A stretch of DNA of 64,000 nucleotides from Siphonodentalium dalli. Taxonomy: Eukaryota > Mollusca > Scaphopoda > Gadilida > Siphonodentaliidae. Location: the NCBI GenBank assembly GCA_032622095.1, contig CP136063.1, positions 71,897,980 to 71,961,979 on the forward strand, given 5' to 3'. Numbering within the stretch: position 1 is the stretch's first letter; each line of letters starts with the position of its first letter. The notes under the pieces are model-generated. The model worked only from the letters and a program-made list of their open reading frames with translations, was not told where the DNA came from and did no database searches. Shown piece after piece: positions 35,848 to 46,715 of this stretch. The position numbers and the translations under genes are program-made.

Positions 35848-36865
35848 TTGGTCATTGTCGCATGGTTTCGATCAAAAGGACACCCAGGATCTTTCAAACC
35901 TGCAAAAAGACACACAGGGTGTCCCAAACACGCAAAAAGACACCCAGAATATCAAAGTCTCACCATACAACGTAAATGTACATTAGTCGCCTGCTACATG
36001 TATTTATTAATACGCGATACAAGGGTAATTGGTGACGAATTTCACTACCTTCTCGTGTGTAAAATAAATGAATAATGCCCGGCGCAGATTATTACCAATG
36101 TTAACTGGTCGACGTCCTAATACAATATTGATGAGTGATTTACTCAATGACAATGTAACACATCTCCGCAAGTTGTGCGAATTTATTAAGCTTGTAAATC
36201 GAGAAATGACCGAATAACTCAGCTAGGTAATAGGTAGAACAAGGTTCAACAACATCAAAAATTGTGCAGAAACAGAACCGATATACGCATACACATAGTT
36301 ATTAATATATATATTGATAAATTTGTATATGTAAGCATATACAATGAATCTATTTACTCATATATATATTTACAATCTTGATGTACAGTGTTACATATAA
36401 GTATCGATGAAGGGTATGCAATGTATCCATGTAATACAACATTTGTCAACCGGAAGTTCACATATACCTATGTACATATTGTATATATATATTTAACTAT
36501 TATTATCTCCATACCAATGTTATGTATTGGATTATGAGAAATAAACTGATTGATTGAACTGCGCTGCCAGTCAGACTCAACACGGACGGTATATATGTCC
36601 TTTTAAATTCCGTTGATGGTTTCACTCCGATCAAAACCAAATTTGTATTATAATAATATTAATAAATTTAAAACGACTAATCTAAATTCCGTTGTTTTGA
36701 TGAGACTTTCATATCCTGTGTTTCTTTTTTTGCACGTTTGGATATTATGTGTGTCTTTTTCATGTTTGAGAGATCCTGGGAGTCTTTTTTGGCATGTTTG
36801 AGATATCCTGGGTGTCTTTTTGCTCGAAACCATGCAACAATGACCAATTCAGCATGGATAATAGG
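35848..36865. mobile_element. Inverted-repeat element with internal AAGACACCCAGG minisatellite
   Basis: TGCTGAATTGGTCATTGTCG at about 35,841 and the reverse complement near 36,865 (TGCTGAATTGGTCATTGTTG) begin matching arms of about 140 bp. Each arm holds 3 or 4 copies of a unit like AAAGACACCCAGGATCTCTC plus AAACATGC. The LINE end at 36,077-36,559 lies between the arms. Target duplications are not defined. Confidence 0.6.
36077..36559 (+). mobile_element. LINE 3' end (ORF2 C terminus plus 3' UTR)
   Basis: Bases 36,077-36,217 encode ARRRLLPMLTGRRPNTILMS and LLNDNVTHLRKLCEFIKLVN followed by REMTE and a stop. This has the style of the extreme C terminus of non-LTR ORF2 proteins. About 340 bp of AT-rich 3' UTR follows and ends in AAATAAACTGATTGATTGAAC, a typical polyA-signal-like and TTGA-repeat tail. 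The copy is severely 5'-truncated. It is a different family from the fragments with the Cys/His motif. Confidence 0.7.
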
Positions 36866-37051
36866 GATCGCAACAAACGTTGTTACAACCAGCGATGTAT
36901 ATCTTATTTCCGTTCATGTTACAACTTACCGGACGCCAGTCACCCAACAATGGAATGTGTTTACGAAACGTAATGGAATACCGGACTGTATACAACGCGA
37001 ACAAAGAAACGGTATGCATACGTATGCATAAGAACTAAATATTTAACATAC

Positions 37052-37308
37052 TTTTTATTAAAGAGTTCCTTGAATACCGCGTCTTCGGGTAAGATGAATC
37101 CATACCCCACCGTGTTAAAAGCTTCTTCTGACACAGCGAAATGACCACAATGTTTAGGAGATGAGGCTGTCAGTTCCACCCACGGTATCCAACGTAAAAT
37201 CGCATATTTTCCAGAATAGGCATAGTCTATTGCATCCGCTGTATCAACCACGCGTGGCCCATCTCTGATCGCCTGCCAGATTTTACTATAATATGGATCC
37301 GTTGACTC
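37052..37308 (-). CDS. Gene B exon 12: ligand-binding domain S2
   Basis: The acceptor CATCTTTTCAG precedes 37,308 (phase 0) and the donor GTATGT follows 37,052; the exon has 85 codons plus two bases. DPYYSKIWQAIRDGPRVVDT (residues 4-23) and SGKYAILRW (32-40) are typical S2. HCGHFAVSEEAFNTVGYGFI (53-72) contains the first cysteine of the S2 disulfide and the GYGF motif. In AMPA/kainate receptors the pattern YAFLLEST places an acidic residue that holds the agonist amino group. Here the aligned sequence is YAILRWIP, with Trp at that position. So the frame is intact, but the amino-acid-binding pocket appears altered. Confidence 0.92.
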
Positions 37309-37384
37309 CTGAAAAGATGTTAGAAGTTTACGATTCAGTCGATAAGTGTGTTATTTGATTGTCCATATAATTCTCTGGTTCCCA

Positions 37385-37600
37385 TAGCTTGGATTCAATA
37401 TCGATAATATATAGAAAATTAAGTAATTTGAGTCGAAGATGTATTCTGTAAACGTTCAGGCTAATATGTTATCTTAAAATCAAAGTTAATGGCTGGAGCC
37501 ATAAATTAAATTACGAATTTCCGTGTGCAAGATTGTAATCAAAATAATTAACGGATAGTGTATGGGGCAACGCGGGTTAATTAACATAGTGTGCAGCTTA
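37385..37600. repeat. Intron repeat shared with 45,070-45,290
   Basis: GTCGAAGATGTATTCTGTAA, ACGTTCAGG, TTATCTTAAAATCAAAGTTA, ATAAATTAAATTACGAATTT and CACGGATAGTG/AACGGATAGTG occur in the same order and orientation in both. The copy in intron 8 has an extra 24 bp. Each copy starts 80-170 bp from the acceptor of an S-domain exon. Confidence 0.75.
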
Positions 37601-38086
37601 GTCTGGCTGTTCTTCCTTCGATGGAAACATAAAACTTTGATGTTGATAAGAACTCTTTGTTTGCGCTTGCAAAATTATAGCCCATTCAGTTGTTTTGCAA
37701 TAACATTCTTGTATCTTACATAATTTTCCTTAGTATAGTATACACTCGTCCCAAAATACAAAATAGTATCACAACCAATTACTGAATTTGCTATTATTCA
37801 TTGTCCCCACACCCTGTTGACACTAGCAATCTGAGCTTGACAGCGGGGCTAATAGAACGTGAACGAAACATCGGGGATATGTGCGCACGTGAAACATCGG
37901 TGTATATGAATGACCCTTGAACTGGCAGTTACCACCATGCCGATTTTTCCGTCACCTGACGCCGACTCCATAGATCGGCTGCTGAATTATTCTTATTGGT
38001 GTGAATTAATGTGATAACCTATGAAAACAACACTTAAATTGAGTCACATGGATATAGATGTGCATGGGGACATAATGGTTATGTCG

Positions 38087-38176
38087 GGTAACATCGTGGG
38101 TTACATGGAGATTTAATACATCGGGGTTCAAAATCGACACCCAGGTATTAAATCGCCATGTACCCCCGATGTTGCC
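38087..38176. repeat. Inverted repeat of 90 bp
   Basis: GGTAACATCG ... TACATGGAGATTTAATAC on the left pairs with GTATTAAATCGCCATGTA ... CGATGTTGCC on the right. Confidence 0.7.
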
Positions 38177-38498
38177 GAAGATAACTAATAATAGGATATC
38201 TCTGGTGAATTAAAGTCACCCAATAGAACAAGTCAATCAGTTTATCGTCGTTTTCTTTACTTGATTACATGCGGGCTACGATAAATGGTGGCCGTTGACA
38301 TCATAAACTGTTTCAAACTTCGATATACAATGGTCCCGATATTTTTTATTTGAGTTCCAGTTATAAATAATGGCTGACTCTTAGTGTGCTAATGTAGGTG
38401 CGTACTCAGTACGGACGTATAGCACACAGTATGATATTTTACGTCCGTACTCAATACGAACGTCTAGCAGCCAAGAGGCTAACAAAAGACTCCTGGCA

Positions 38499-39596
38499 CA
38501 GGGGGGGGGGGGGTCTGCAAATTATTCCGAACACTAGGCGGGGGTGGTGGGTGGTTCAGCAGCCTGGCTAACACAATTTTTCCTGGTCCCGTAATTTTTT
38601 TCCTGTAGTCATTTTTCTTCAAAATAATGGGACAACAGGTTTTAAGAATTCTTCAATTATATAACAGGGATGAACTTTACTATTGGTAGGGGGTTTGAGT
38701 TCCCCATCAGTTAATAATGAGGGAAGACACCAATGGGTCAGCTTGCTAAATGTTTTCATCAAGGATCTATCAATGCACATTGACATGGAAAGGCTCAGGT
38801 TTAAACAGACTATTCAAAAAACCATAATAAAATTTAACATATAAAAGGTGTTAAAACAAACTTTAAACGATTTCAGCGATATTCTGTACATGGGTCTAGG
38901 GTCACCTCTAGATGGGAGCTGTCAAATTTGAACGACTTTTGATGAAAAACATGGCCACTGGCAGATATCTTGGATTTTACTCTTTGCATCACTAAATCAT
39001 TTAGCACACCCTACAGACCTTATCCCTCATCCGAACGTCACCAAACTTCATATGAATCCTCGGTGTGACCTTTCGATGGGTGCCTACCATTTTTTCCCGA
39101 TTTCTGTAAAAAACAACATGGCTACCAGCGGCCATCTTGGATTTTACTCTTTGTATGACTAAATCCTTTAGCACATCTTACAGGTCACATTTCTCATCCA
39201 ATAATCACCAAACTGCATATGGATTTTCGGAGTGACCTCAAGAAGGGGAACCTCCCTTTTTTCCTCGAGATTTGTTCAAAACAAACATGGCCACCAGCAG
39301 CCATCTTGGATTTCAAATCTGAATCCATCAGCACAATCTACAGCCCACATTTATTGGAGAATTGCTTTGAAACTTTACAGCCATAAGTAGAAATGCTTCT
39401 ATAATCATGATACGGAACATAGATGAGATAAGATCAGGACAACTTAGTGAAATAGTCATTTGAAGCAGTTTGAAGGGGTGGTCCCTATCCCAGACACGGA
39501 CAAAATAAAAATTAGGGGGTGGTGGGTACCCAGTGGGCTGAAAAAATAAAAAAGCGCCTAGTGTCCGGAAATTTGTTCCTGACCCCACCCCCCCTG
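38499..39596. mobile_element. hAT-like TIR element with internal 170-bp repeats
   Basis: The ends are CAGGGGGG then AATTATTCCGAACACTAGGCG on the left and the inverted CGCCTAGTGTCCGGAAATTTG then CCCCCCTG on the right. A 7-bp direct duplication CCTGGCA flanks them (38,492-38,498 and 39,597-39,603). Inside, about two and a half tandem units of about 170 bp carry AACATGGCCACCAGC and GCCATCTTGGATTTTACTC. It has no coding sequence. The ends and near-8-bp duplication suggest hAT. Confidence 0.7.
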
Positions 39597-40653
39597 CCTG
39601 GCAGAGAACAAATTCACTATTTACATAATTCCCTGACTATAAACAGTTTAATGTGTGTGGACGATAAAGATGCCTCATCCTATATGACAATATAACACTA
39701 CCATAATTTGTGCCTTTCCATATCAGTAAATAATCTGATCGCACAACGAACTCATTAACATGTTTGATGGTCAGACATCGACTCTCTTAAAGGGGTACTG
39801 TACACTAAATCCGGGCATTTATGGGACCATCTCAGAAATCGGCTCTCTTAAGAGAAAGTTCTACGACGATTTGAGTTAGTATTAGCTAACGTTGCAGTGA
39901 TCGTATATGATAAACGTAGGCTCCATGCATACTTTCGTTGAGTACTGGTTATTACCAAACCACATTTAATAGTTCAGTCCCTTCGCTGATCTGACCACTG
40001 TACACAGACTGTGAGTAAATCTCGATGCCTCGCTGGGTTGCAATTCATTCTGTAATATTCTGAGAAACAGAACTGTTCATATTCATTTGGAAATTGGCTA
40101 GATCAAATCAGAATAAATTGTAACAGAAAATAATCTTAAATAATATAAGGGGTGGTATTGGTCAGACCAGCGTAATGAGCGAACTGAACCGTGCCTTAAG
40201 TGAAATGTTAACAGATTGGGGATATGGTAGGTAAAACAAATTGAGCTTTTGTCAGAAAATATGAAAAAATCAGTGGGCCAGTCTTTAGTTTACCTGTTTA
40301 TATAGTATGTACTATATGTAAGTCAATGTCAAGTAGCCCCTAGCTGTGATATATGTTTAACAGGTATGGTCAAACAGGTAGACCAAGCCTCAGTGCTGTA
40401 CATGTATCTATATCAATGATTGTTGTGTTATCTTGTTTTATCAGTTTTCTAAATTGAATTTAGCATTAAATATGTTACTTTATCTTGTGGTGATTGAGGA
40501 ACTCTCATCCGGATTACTCGGGTCACCCCTTGTTTCAATCAGACCCTTGTTTCATTCAGTCAAAATCTTATTAACCTACATTTTTAAGTTACTCAAATCT
40601 GCAAGGGCAACTTACCCACGACTGTAGTCATTCCACACTAACATACTCCCGGG

Positions 40654-40863
40654 TAACTATAACTAAGTTAACTTAGTCAATCTTAGTCAATGCTGACTAA
40701 CTTATATTTGTGACTAAGGTATCACAGTGACTAAGGTGAAGCTAATCAGTTAATTTTGACTAACTTATCAGTATCTTTGAATAAGGTATCTTAGTATAAT
40801 TGACTAAACTATCAGTTAATTTTGAGACAAGGGTTGTGACTAAGTAAGTTTTTTTTCTCAGTG
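40654..40863. mobile_element. CTTAGTCA element, partial copy
   Basis: The right end, in reverse complement, is CACTGAGAAAAAAAACTTAC then TTAGTCAC, matching the ends of the element at 26,467-28,034. Multiple TGACTAA motifs follow. The opposite end is not found, so the copy is truncated or internally deleted. Confidence 0.7.
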
Positions 40864-41082
40864 TTGCAGTTTGGGTGGCTGCTGGTATGTTTTTGTTTTT
40901 CCTGTTGGCTGATAAATTGGCAGTACATTGGCTAAGGAGATTATAATTTGGCATTATATAAGTCGGGACATTTAAGAGCTGCATGTACCAATGTCCCATT
41001 GCTGAGGTATAGTGCATATGTTTCTATAGGGTACATATCTTCGCAACCATATATTTCTGATACAAATACTAAATAAGCACAC

Positions 41083-41300
41083 CTTGAAAAGTGTGAAGAG
41101 GTTTTCTCCGTACATCACCAGGGGTTTGATCTCGTCTTGAGCTGCCAATTCGCGGATGTTGTTAATGGTTTTGTGTGGAATATGTATCGCCAAGAACGCG
41201 GCCAGGTTTGCTGTGTAAGAAGATATCATTATGACAGTGAAAGCCCACCAGAAAACTAACAACAACCGACCAGATGCCGCTTTTGGTTTTGGCTCACCAC
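41083..41300 (-). CDS. Gene B exon 11: TM3 (SYTANLAAFL) and start of S2
   Basis: The acceptor ACTTCCAG precedes 41,300. Two bases complete the glycine codon from exon 10, then 72 codons run to AAG before a GTGTGC donor. LLLVFWWAFTVIMISSYTAN (residues 12-31) followed by LAAFL is the gate helix with the family-defining SYTANLAAF motif, perfectly conserved. Then HKTINNIRELAAQ is the start of S2. Where AMPA/kainate receptors have a G-S-T motif contacting the agonist carboxylate, the aligned stretch here is YGENLFTLFK, so the Ser/Thr pair appears to be replaced by Asn/Leu. The frame is clean and both neighbours fit in phase. Confidence 0.95.
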
Positions 41301-42029
41301 CTGGAAGTATCGAAAATACTTAGGAGTAATAAACAGATAGAACGACACAAGTGTGCGAACATAATAACGTTTTTACACGCGTTTGTGTGACGTGATGGTC
41401 AAACGAGAACCTGAGGTTCGAGTTTTACATCGCGGCAATATACTGAACATTATGTCGATATTGTTTGATTGAATTTAACAAACTTGAGCCCTATGTAGGT
41501 TATACCTGATAATTTAGTGAAGAAATGTTCTGTTAAATGTGACGTCGCTAATGACGTTGTTGACGTAATCGGTTTGTAGTGTTCATGGGCAAGAAAAAAC
41601 ATTTTATTGATCGTTTTGAAATCTTCTGTAGTTTGCCGTATTTCGCAAAAATAAACGAATGGGTATGCAATAAAACTACGCATAGTAACTAATTTTGATG
41701 ATTAATATACTGTATGTAACATAAATTTGAATCATGCCTCGGTAGCCAGAGCAGGGTTGAAGTTAATGTCGGATGTAAGTTCTATAAGAAATATATGCTG
41801 CTGAAAACAGGATACATTTGAATATGCATGAACTGTATAGAGAGTTAATTAGTATATGTAGCTACATGGATATGAATGCATGCATGCTGTTAACAGAAGT
41901 GGACGGTACCAGAAGCTAAAATGATGTGTTATGTGTATATATAATCTAACAGTTCGGGAATGAATGGACTTGATTTTGCTTGGCGTGTATGTGACTGTTT
42001 ATGGTTGCATTTTATATATAATAAATTAC
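41301..42029 (-). other. Gene B intron 10
   Basis: A 729-bp intron between the pore-loop exon and the TM3 exon. I see no repeat or element in it. Confidence 0.85.
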
Positions 42030-42357
42030 CTTGCTCCATGTACATCATGAACACAAGCCAAATATTTTCCACAAGACCCATTTCTTCTGGTCCTGAGCCG
42101 TCGGTGCTACTCTGTGGAACACCACGTGGACTGAGTCTGTTGCTGATGAACAGAACACACCCAAACACAAGAATGAAAATCCCTATATACACCCAGACTG
42201 TCCAAACGAATGGCATGAACATCCCGAACATTCCCTGATGTTTTTGTGGTCGCAGAGTGAGGATTCCTTCGCCGGCATCCATGAACGGCTTTGTGAAGTC
42301 TATAACTGTGTCTCTGATCGCCGTTATTGTGAAAGGTGCCACACCAATTTCTACTTC
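42030..42357 (-). CDS. Gene B exon 10: S1 end, TM1, pore loop
   Basis: The acceptor TTGTCTTTTTCAG precedes 42,357 (phase 0) and a GTAATT donor follows; 109 codons plus one base. APFTITAIRDTVIDFTKPFM (residues 7-26) is the classic end of S1, with the proline, threonine and arginine (Arg15 here) that bind the agonist in AMPA/kainate receptors. FVWTVWVYIGIFILVFGCVL (50-69) is TM1. A 25-residue loop leads to ENIWLVFMMYMEQ (97-109), the pore helix and selectivity region. In AMPA/kainate subunits the last part reads M-Q-Q-G; here it is M-E-Q-G-G-E across the splice, so the Q/R site residue is Glu (codon GAG). Confidence 0.95.
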
Positions 42358-42979
42358 CTGAAAAAGACAACATGAGAGCATATATAATCGCTATACACCA
42401 TAAAAATATATAGGGTTGCACTATACAACGAAAGGCGAGCGATAAACGAAGAATATTAGCATGGAATACAATAGTATTTAGAATTGAAACATGAATTAAA
42501 CACTGAATTGAACAGGAAACACAGCGGCTCAATATATACTATTTCCCACTTGAATGTCTGCGCCCAAGAAAGCCTGACACTATTTCCACACATGATTCAA
42601 CGGGTAAATAAAAAATGCTACGGCAAAAGAACGGCCTATTATAGGTTTCGAATAGCGACGCACATCAGAGCCAAGAGAATCATAGAGGTAATGCCCTCAT
42701 GATCAATAATATTAGGCATATATAAAATATATAATATATTGGTTTCATGAATGCACCACCTTAGAATTCCGTTAAAACAACTAATTATTCAAATTATTAG
42801 AACTACGGCTTATCACTGAAGGTTTTTCATTTACCACATCAGATAGCCTCTAAACGCGGACAAAAATCTACTAAGCTGCAGTATCGCGCGAAGCTAAGAT
42901 TTTTGTTTGTCGGGTGACAGTTATATGACAAACGTGCCAATATACGGACCTCTAGCCGCGGCCATTAATTTTAGGCCGT

Positions 42980-43100
42980 GGCTATTCGACCGTACGAATT
43001 CGACCTATACGGTCGAATACGGCTGTCCACTTAAACGACCGTATAGGGTCGAATAGCCAAACCAATGAATTCTGAATTTCTGGCTATTCGACCGTACGAA
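42980..43100. repeat. Inverted repeats of GGCTATTCGACCGTA
   Basis: GGCTATTCGACCGTACGAA at 42,980 faces CCGTATAGGGTCGAATAGCC ending at 43,058; a smaller palindrome GTATACGGTCGAATAC-like lies inside, and a third copy of the motif follows at 43,081-43,099. Confidence 0.7.
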
Positions 43101-43649
43101 AACGTTATCTGCGTATTACCATATATTTGCGTTTCACCATTATTCAATAATTTTAGTTCTATGCCAACTTTTAATAAAATTAATTCCATCAACGTACCCC
43201 TCACTTACTTCAACCCCGATATACAATGCATGCACCACTGCATATTATGCAGTTAGTTGATAAGGGAATCATCACCCGGCAGGATGATGTCGCGGGCGGG
43301 AAATTGTCAGGTCAGGGAGATGTATATTTATAATTGTATTATTCGGTATATTGTGACTCCTTCCCCTTTTAGATTTTTGTGAGAATAAATCATGCAATAT
43401 ATCTGGCGTGTGGAGAGTGAAGAAATGTTATACATAACCTATAACCCGACTGAGTGTATACATGTGCGGAATATAGGCCTACAGGTACGGTTGTTTTTTT
43501 TAAACGAAAGCTTTAGTTCAAAGTCAAATACTCGTGAACGTCGCTCAGAAATGCATCCAAATCGCTAATATGTTATGTTATATTTATTAAATTACAATTT
43601 ACAAGAGAACAGAAACATTTGCAGTGTAATAATCACGATCGTCACAGGT

Positions 43650-44045
43650 ACCATATGGAGTTCGCATGTTGGTCATAGTGACCATGGGAGGTCGTTTGTT
43701 GGTCATATGGACCATGGAGAGGTCGTATGGTGGTACTAGCGATCACGGAGAGGTCGTATGTTCAGGGACGTTGCGAACAGGTCAGGAATGGGGGTTGTCC
43801 ACTTCGGAAATTCCAATTGCACCCCCCCCCCCTTAAGGGTAAATTTTCCAATCAACTAAACCAAGTTTCCAAATATGGGAAATTCCATATACACCCCCCC
43901 CCCCCCCTTGGGTTCAAAATTTCCAAATATCCTGTTCTAAATTTCCAAATTTTCGGAATTTCTGTACACCTCCCACACCCCCCTGTAACAACGTCCCTGC
44001 GTATGTTGGTCGTGGGGACCATGGAGATGTCGTACGGTGTTTATA
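43650..44045 (+). repeat. Short tandem repeat (GGTCGTATGTTGGTCAT units), interrupted
   Basis: Units of about 32-35 bp containing GAGGTCGTATG, TTGGTCAT and GACCATGGAGA occur from 43,650 to 43,762 and resume after 44,000. The interruption is the 237-bp element at 43,763-43,999. Confidence 0.75.
43763..43999 (+). mobile_element. Short hAT-like element, 237 bp
   Basis: The ends CAGGGACGTTG and CAACGTCCCTG are perfect 11-bp inverted repeats with an exact 8-bp duplication CGTATGTT (43,755-43,762 and 44,000-44,007). The interior has runs of C and TTTCCAAAT motifs like those of the larger family members at 12,197-13,345 and 47,324-48,418. It is a deletion derivative. Confidence 0.9.
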
Positions 44046-44344
44046 TGTCCGCCTAAAACTGGATTTATGCATAAAATATATCGGGTCTACCAAATACTGC
44101 TACTATATACAAATACATATGATGTCTTCGGAATTATCACAACATATAGCGAAAAAATTAGGCAGACCTGAGAATTTGTATATTTCATATTACTTGAGGA
44201 ATCACAAATTCCCATTGATCATAGCTTGGTGGTCACATTTAGAACAAAACTAGAGAAAGAGTGTTTAAAATTGAGCAGTTTTAAAGTTTTTTGTATATGT
44301 CTGCCTATTGATGGTACTAGGGTCATGTCTGCCTAAGGCATTAT

Positions 44345-44419
44345 ATAACAAATAACTACTTTGAACAAGATTATGCTTAATTTATATGTGATCACCCTAC
44401 TGGAGTGCTTCACATCACT
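44345..44419. mobile_element. Solo end of the TTAA (AGTG) element
   Basis: In reverse complement the end reads AGTGATGTGAAGCACTCCAG, followed by AGGGTGATCACAT, then the shared AGTAGTTATTTG; TTAA follows at 44,420-44,423. No partner end is seen within several kb. Confidence 0.65.
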
Positions 44420-44807
44420 TTAAGACAAGGCTTATGTCAATTTTGTATCTTTGGGAATGATCGAAACACTCAGCAATGTGTTGCATTTTAAGCAGTAAAA
44501 AGAGTGTGTGGTTAATATATGGCCATGCACACTTTGTTATATATGTTTTTAAATATCTAGAGCAATCGACGTTTGTACATATATGTGTGCGATTGCTTTA
44601 TTTTTGGCATTCTGGCATAATTATTTACGAAACATAACCATTTTTTTTCACTCGAAGCGAAACAAAATACAGCGCCGCCTCAAGAGATGGTGGCTACTCA
44701 TATGCTATATTGACATACTTCCGATTTAGTGATTCGGAAATTATGGAATAATCTCGTGTCATGTTAGTAGTTTCGACTCTTAATTGTTCGATTAAAATTA
44801 CTCTTAC

Positions 44808-44898
44808 CCCTCTCAAGACCATTCCGACCATGCCATTCCAAGAACCATCTTCGTTTGGTGACCCATATAGCCTATCAGGCGGCTCAACAACTGTGTAA
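44808..44898 (-). CDS. Gene B exon 9: ligand-binding domain S1
   Basis: The acceptor GATTTCAG precedes 44,898; one base completes an Asn codon from exon 8; the donor GTAAGA follows 44,808. The 91-bp exon encodes YTVVEPPDRLYG then DGSWNGMVGMVLRG, a textbook S1 segment (family pattern YxxxxxxDxxYGxxxxxGxWxGMVGxL). Phase 0 at its end matches exon 10. Confidence 0.93.
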
Positions 44899-45069
44899 CT
44901 GAAATCAAAATCTTGGATGAATTCAAGTTCGTTTGTTCTAAGCATCCACCGAAGTGGCCGACAAGACACTAGAGCAAATTGGATAATTGCAGCAACTACA
45001 TTGCACGAAGGGACCTCTTATATAAAGGGGTACTGTGCGCCATTTTCAATAAATTCCTGGTGATAACAA

Positions 45070-45290
45070 CGATATAATATCAATATCATTAATATATAGA
45101 AAACTAAGTAATTCGAGTCGAAGATGTATTCTGTAAACGTTCAGGTGAATAGGTTATCTTAAAATCAAAGTTAATAATTTGATATAAATTTAATTTATGG
45201 CTGGAGTCATAAATTAAATTACGAATTTCCGTGTAGAAGACGTAATCAAAATAATTCACGGATAGTGGATTGGGCAGAGCGTGGTACGAA
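45070..45290. repeat. Intron repeat shared with 37,385-37,600
   Basis: Same order and orientation of segments as in intron 11 (GTCGAAGATGTATTCTGTAA, TTATCTTAAAATCAAAGTTA, ATAAATTAAATTACGAATTT). Confidence 0.75.
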
Positions 45291-45514
45291 TGATCGTGTA
45301 CAAATTATGTTGACAAGGGGCGTAAACTCAAGCCACTCACTGACCAGTGACTTTTCAATGACTTAATGAGTATGCATATATATAATATAACATTTATTTG
45401 ATACAATTGTTTGAAAACTGTCAAAACATTACTCCAAAATGACAATTGGTATTTTCGCATTCCGGCTAATCTGCCATCCGTAACATAACTTCGTACTCAA
45501 CAGACTTTCAAATA

Positions 45515-46576
45515 ATGGAAACCCGGTTACATTATTCTACATCTCATAAACTAAAGAAACCAACAACAACATTTGGGTACAGTAACTTAGTTTACGTCTT
45601 TGTAGCCTGGCGTAATTATCTGGACATAAAAAGTAAAGAGCCACGATACGGCATGACGCAGACAATCTGGAACAATGATGAATTATTGATCGACGACTCA
45701 ATTATAGACGTCGCTGAGTGGAAGGACAAAGGCATAATGTTCATAAATGATATGTTCACCGAAGACAATAAGCTACATTCCATCGAAACTCTTAGAACTA
45801 AGAACAACATCACCACAACCTTTATCACTTTACACGGCTTAAACAGACAAATTAATAGGTTATTAAAACGGACCGATCAAACTATCGTCGGGGTTCAAAA
45901 TCCAATCAATCCTGAGAATATAGTATCACTACTTCAGAATGAGCGAGGTTGCAGAAATTGTTTACGATGAATTCATAAACGCGACTAAAATAGGACAATC
46001 ATCGTCGCAAATGAAATGGGAAAATGAGTTAAGATGTTCCCTTCACTGGAACATATATTTTCATCACCCTTCAAACTATTAGTCGACACAAAACTACGCG
46101 GGTTTCAATACCGAATACTGACTAGAATTATAGGCACGAACAGATTTTTGAACATAATGCGAATTCGGTCAGACGGTCGGTCTATGTCTCAGATGTAACG
46201 TTGCAAATGAATCAATTTCGCATATTTTCTTTGACTGTCCATTTGTAAGAACGTTTGTAAATACCACTCAGGCCTGGCTAGATCGCTATCAACTTGGCAT
46301 CTCGCTTTCTCGGAAAAACATTCTTTTTGGGATTGGTGCTCACAATACAAACAAGAAACTAAACTTTCTTATACTATCAATTCTGAAATATTATCTATAT
46401 AAAACTAAATTTAACCCCGACGAACTCTCTCTGAAATTACTCATTCGAGAATTTAAATTACCATATAAGTCGTATCGATATATTGCACTGAACTCCGACG
46501 ATCTGAACAATTTCCAACTCGAGTGGGGGGACCTAATGAAAGCCATGCAACAAACAACAGGACACACACATAACTA
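45515..46576 (+). mobile_element. LINE (L1/Tx1-like) C-terminal fragment, decayed
   Basis: An open frame at 45,515-45,970 reads AWRNYLDIKSKEPRYGMTQT, IWNNDELLI and EWKDKGIMFINDMF. It resembles the segment after the reverse transcriptase of L1/Tx1-type elements (W ... PLWxN ... WxxKGI ... INDL). After frame changes it continues with LLVDTKLRGFQYRILTRII, a Cys/His motif CLRCNVANESISHIFFDC, and KNILFGI ... LLIREFKLPYKSYRYIALN to near 46,576. It lies antisense in gene B intron 8. The frameshifts and missing RT domain make it dead. Confidence 0.8.
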
Positions 46577-46688
46577 ACTTAGCAGGGAACATAATTATCT
46601 TGAATAGTAAATAGTCCGAGTTTACAATCTGAGATTCGGCAAACAGTCCAAAGTTCATGAACAAATTTGAGACAGAATATAACTGGCA

Positions 46689-46715
46689 TATATATATATA
46701 TATATATATATATAC
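46689..46715 (+). repeat. (TA)n microsatellite
   Basis: An uninterrupted run of TA dinucleotides. Confidence 0.9.

Larger units (their letters stand above)
34131..37051 (-). other. Gene B intron 12
   Basis: The intron runs from donor GTATGT (37,051) to acceptor TTTCAG. It contains two 73-bp direct repeats about 686 bp apart (34,510 and 35,196), a GC-richer stretch at 35,290-35,780 that I cannot identify, an inverted-repeat element (35,848-36,865) and a LINE end (36,077-36,559). In 34,590-35,190 I see nothing. Confidence 0.75.
37309..41082 (-). other. Gene B intron 11
   Basis: The donor side reads AAG then GTGTGC, a weaker GT donor than the others in this gene; the acceptor is strong. The intron holds a repeat shared with intron 8 (37,385-37,600), a hairpin (38,087-38,176), a 1.1-kb TIR element (38,499-39,596) and a CTTAGTCA element fragment (40,654-40,863). 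A smaller inverted repeat of GTACTCAGTACGGACGT is at 38,400-38,465. In 39,600-40,640 I see nothing. Confidence 0.75.
42358..44807 (-). other. Gene B intron 9
   Basis: The intron holds a cluster of GGCTATTCGACCGTACGAA inverted motifs (42,980-43,100), a short tandem repeat interrupted by a small hAT-like element (43,650-44,045) and a solo end of a TTAA element (44,345-44,419). Nothing is seen in 42,360-42,950 or 44,430-44,800. Confidence 0.75.
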
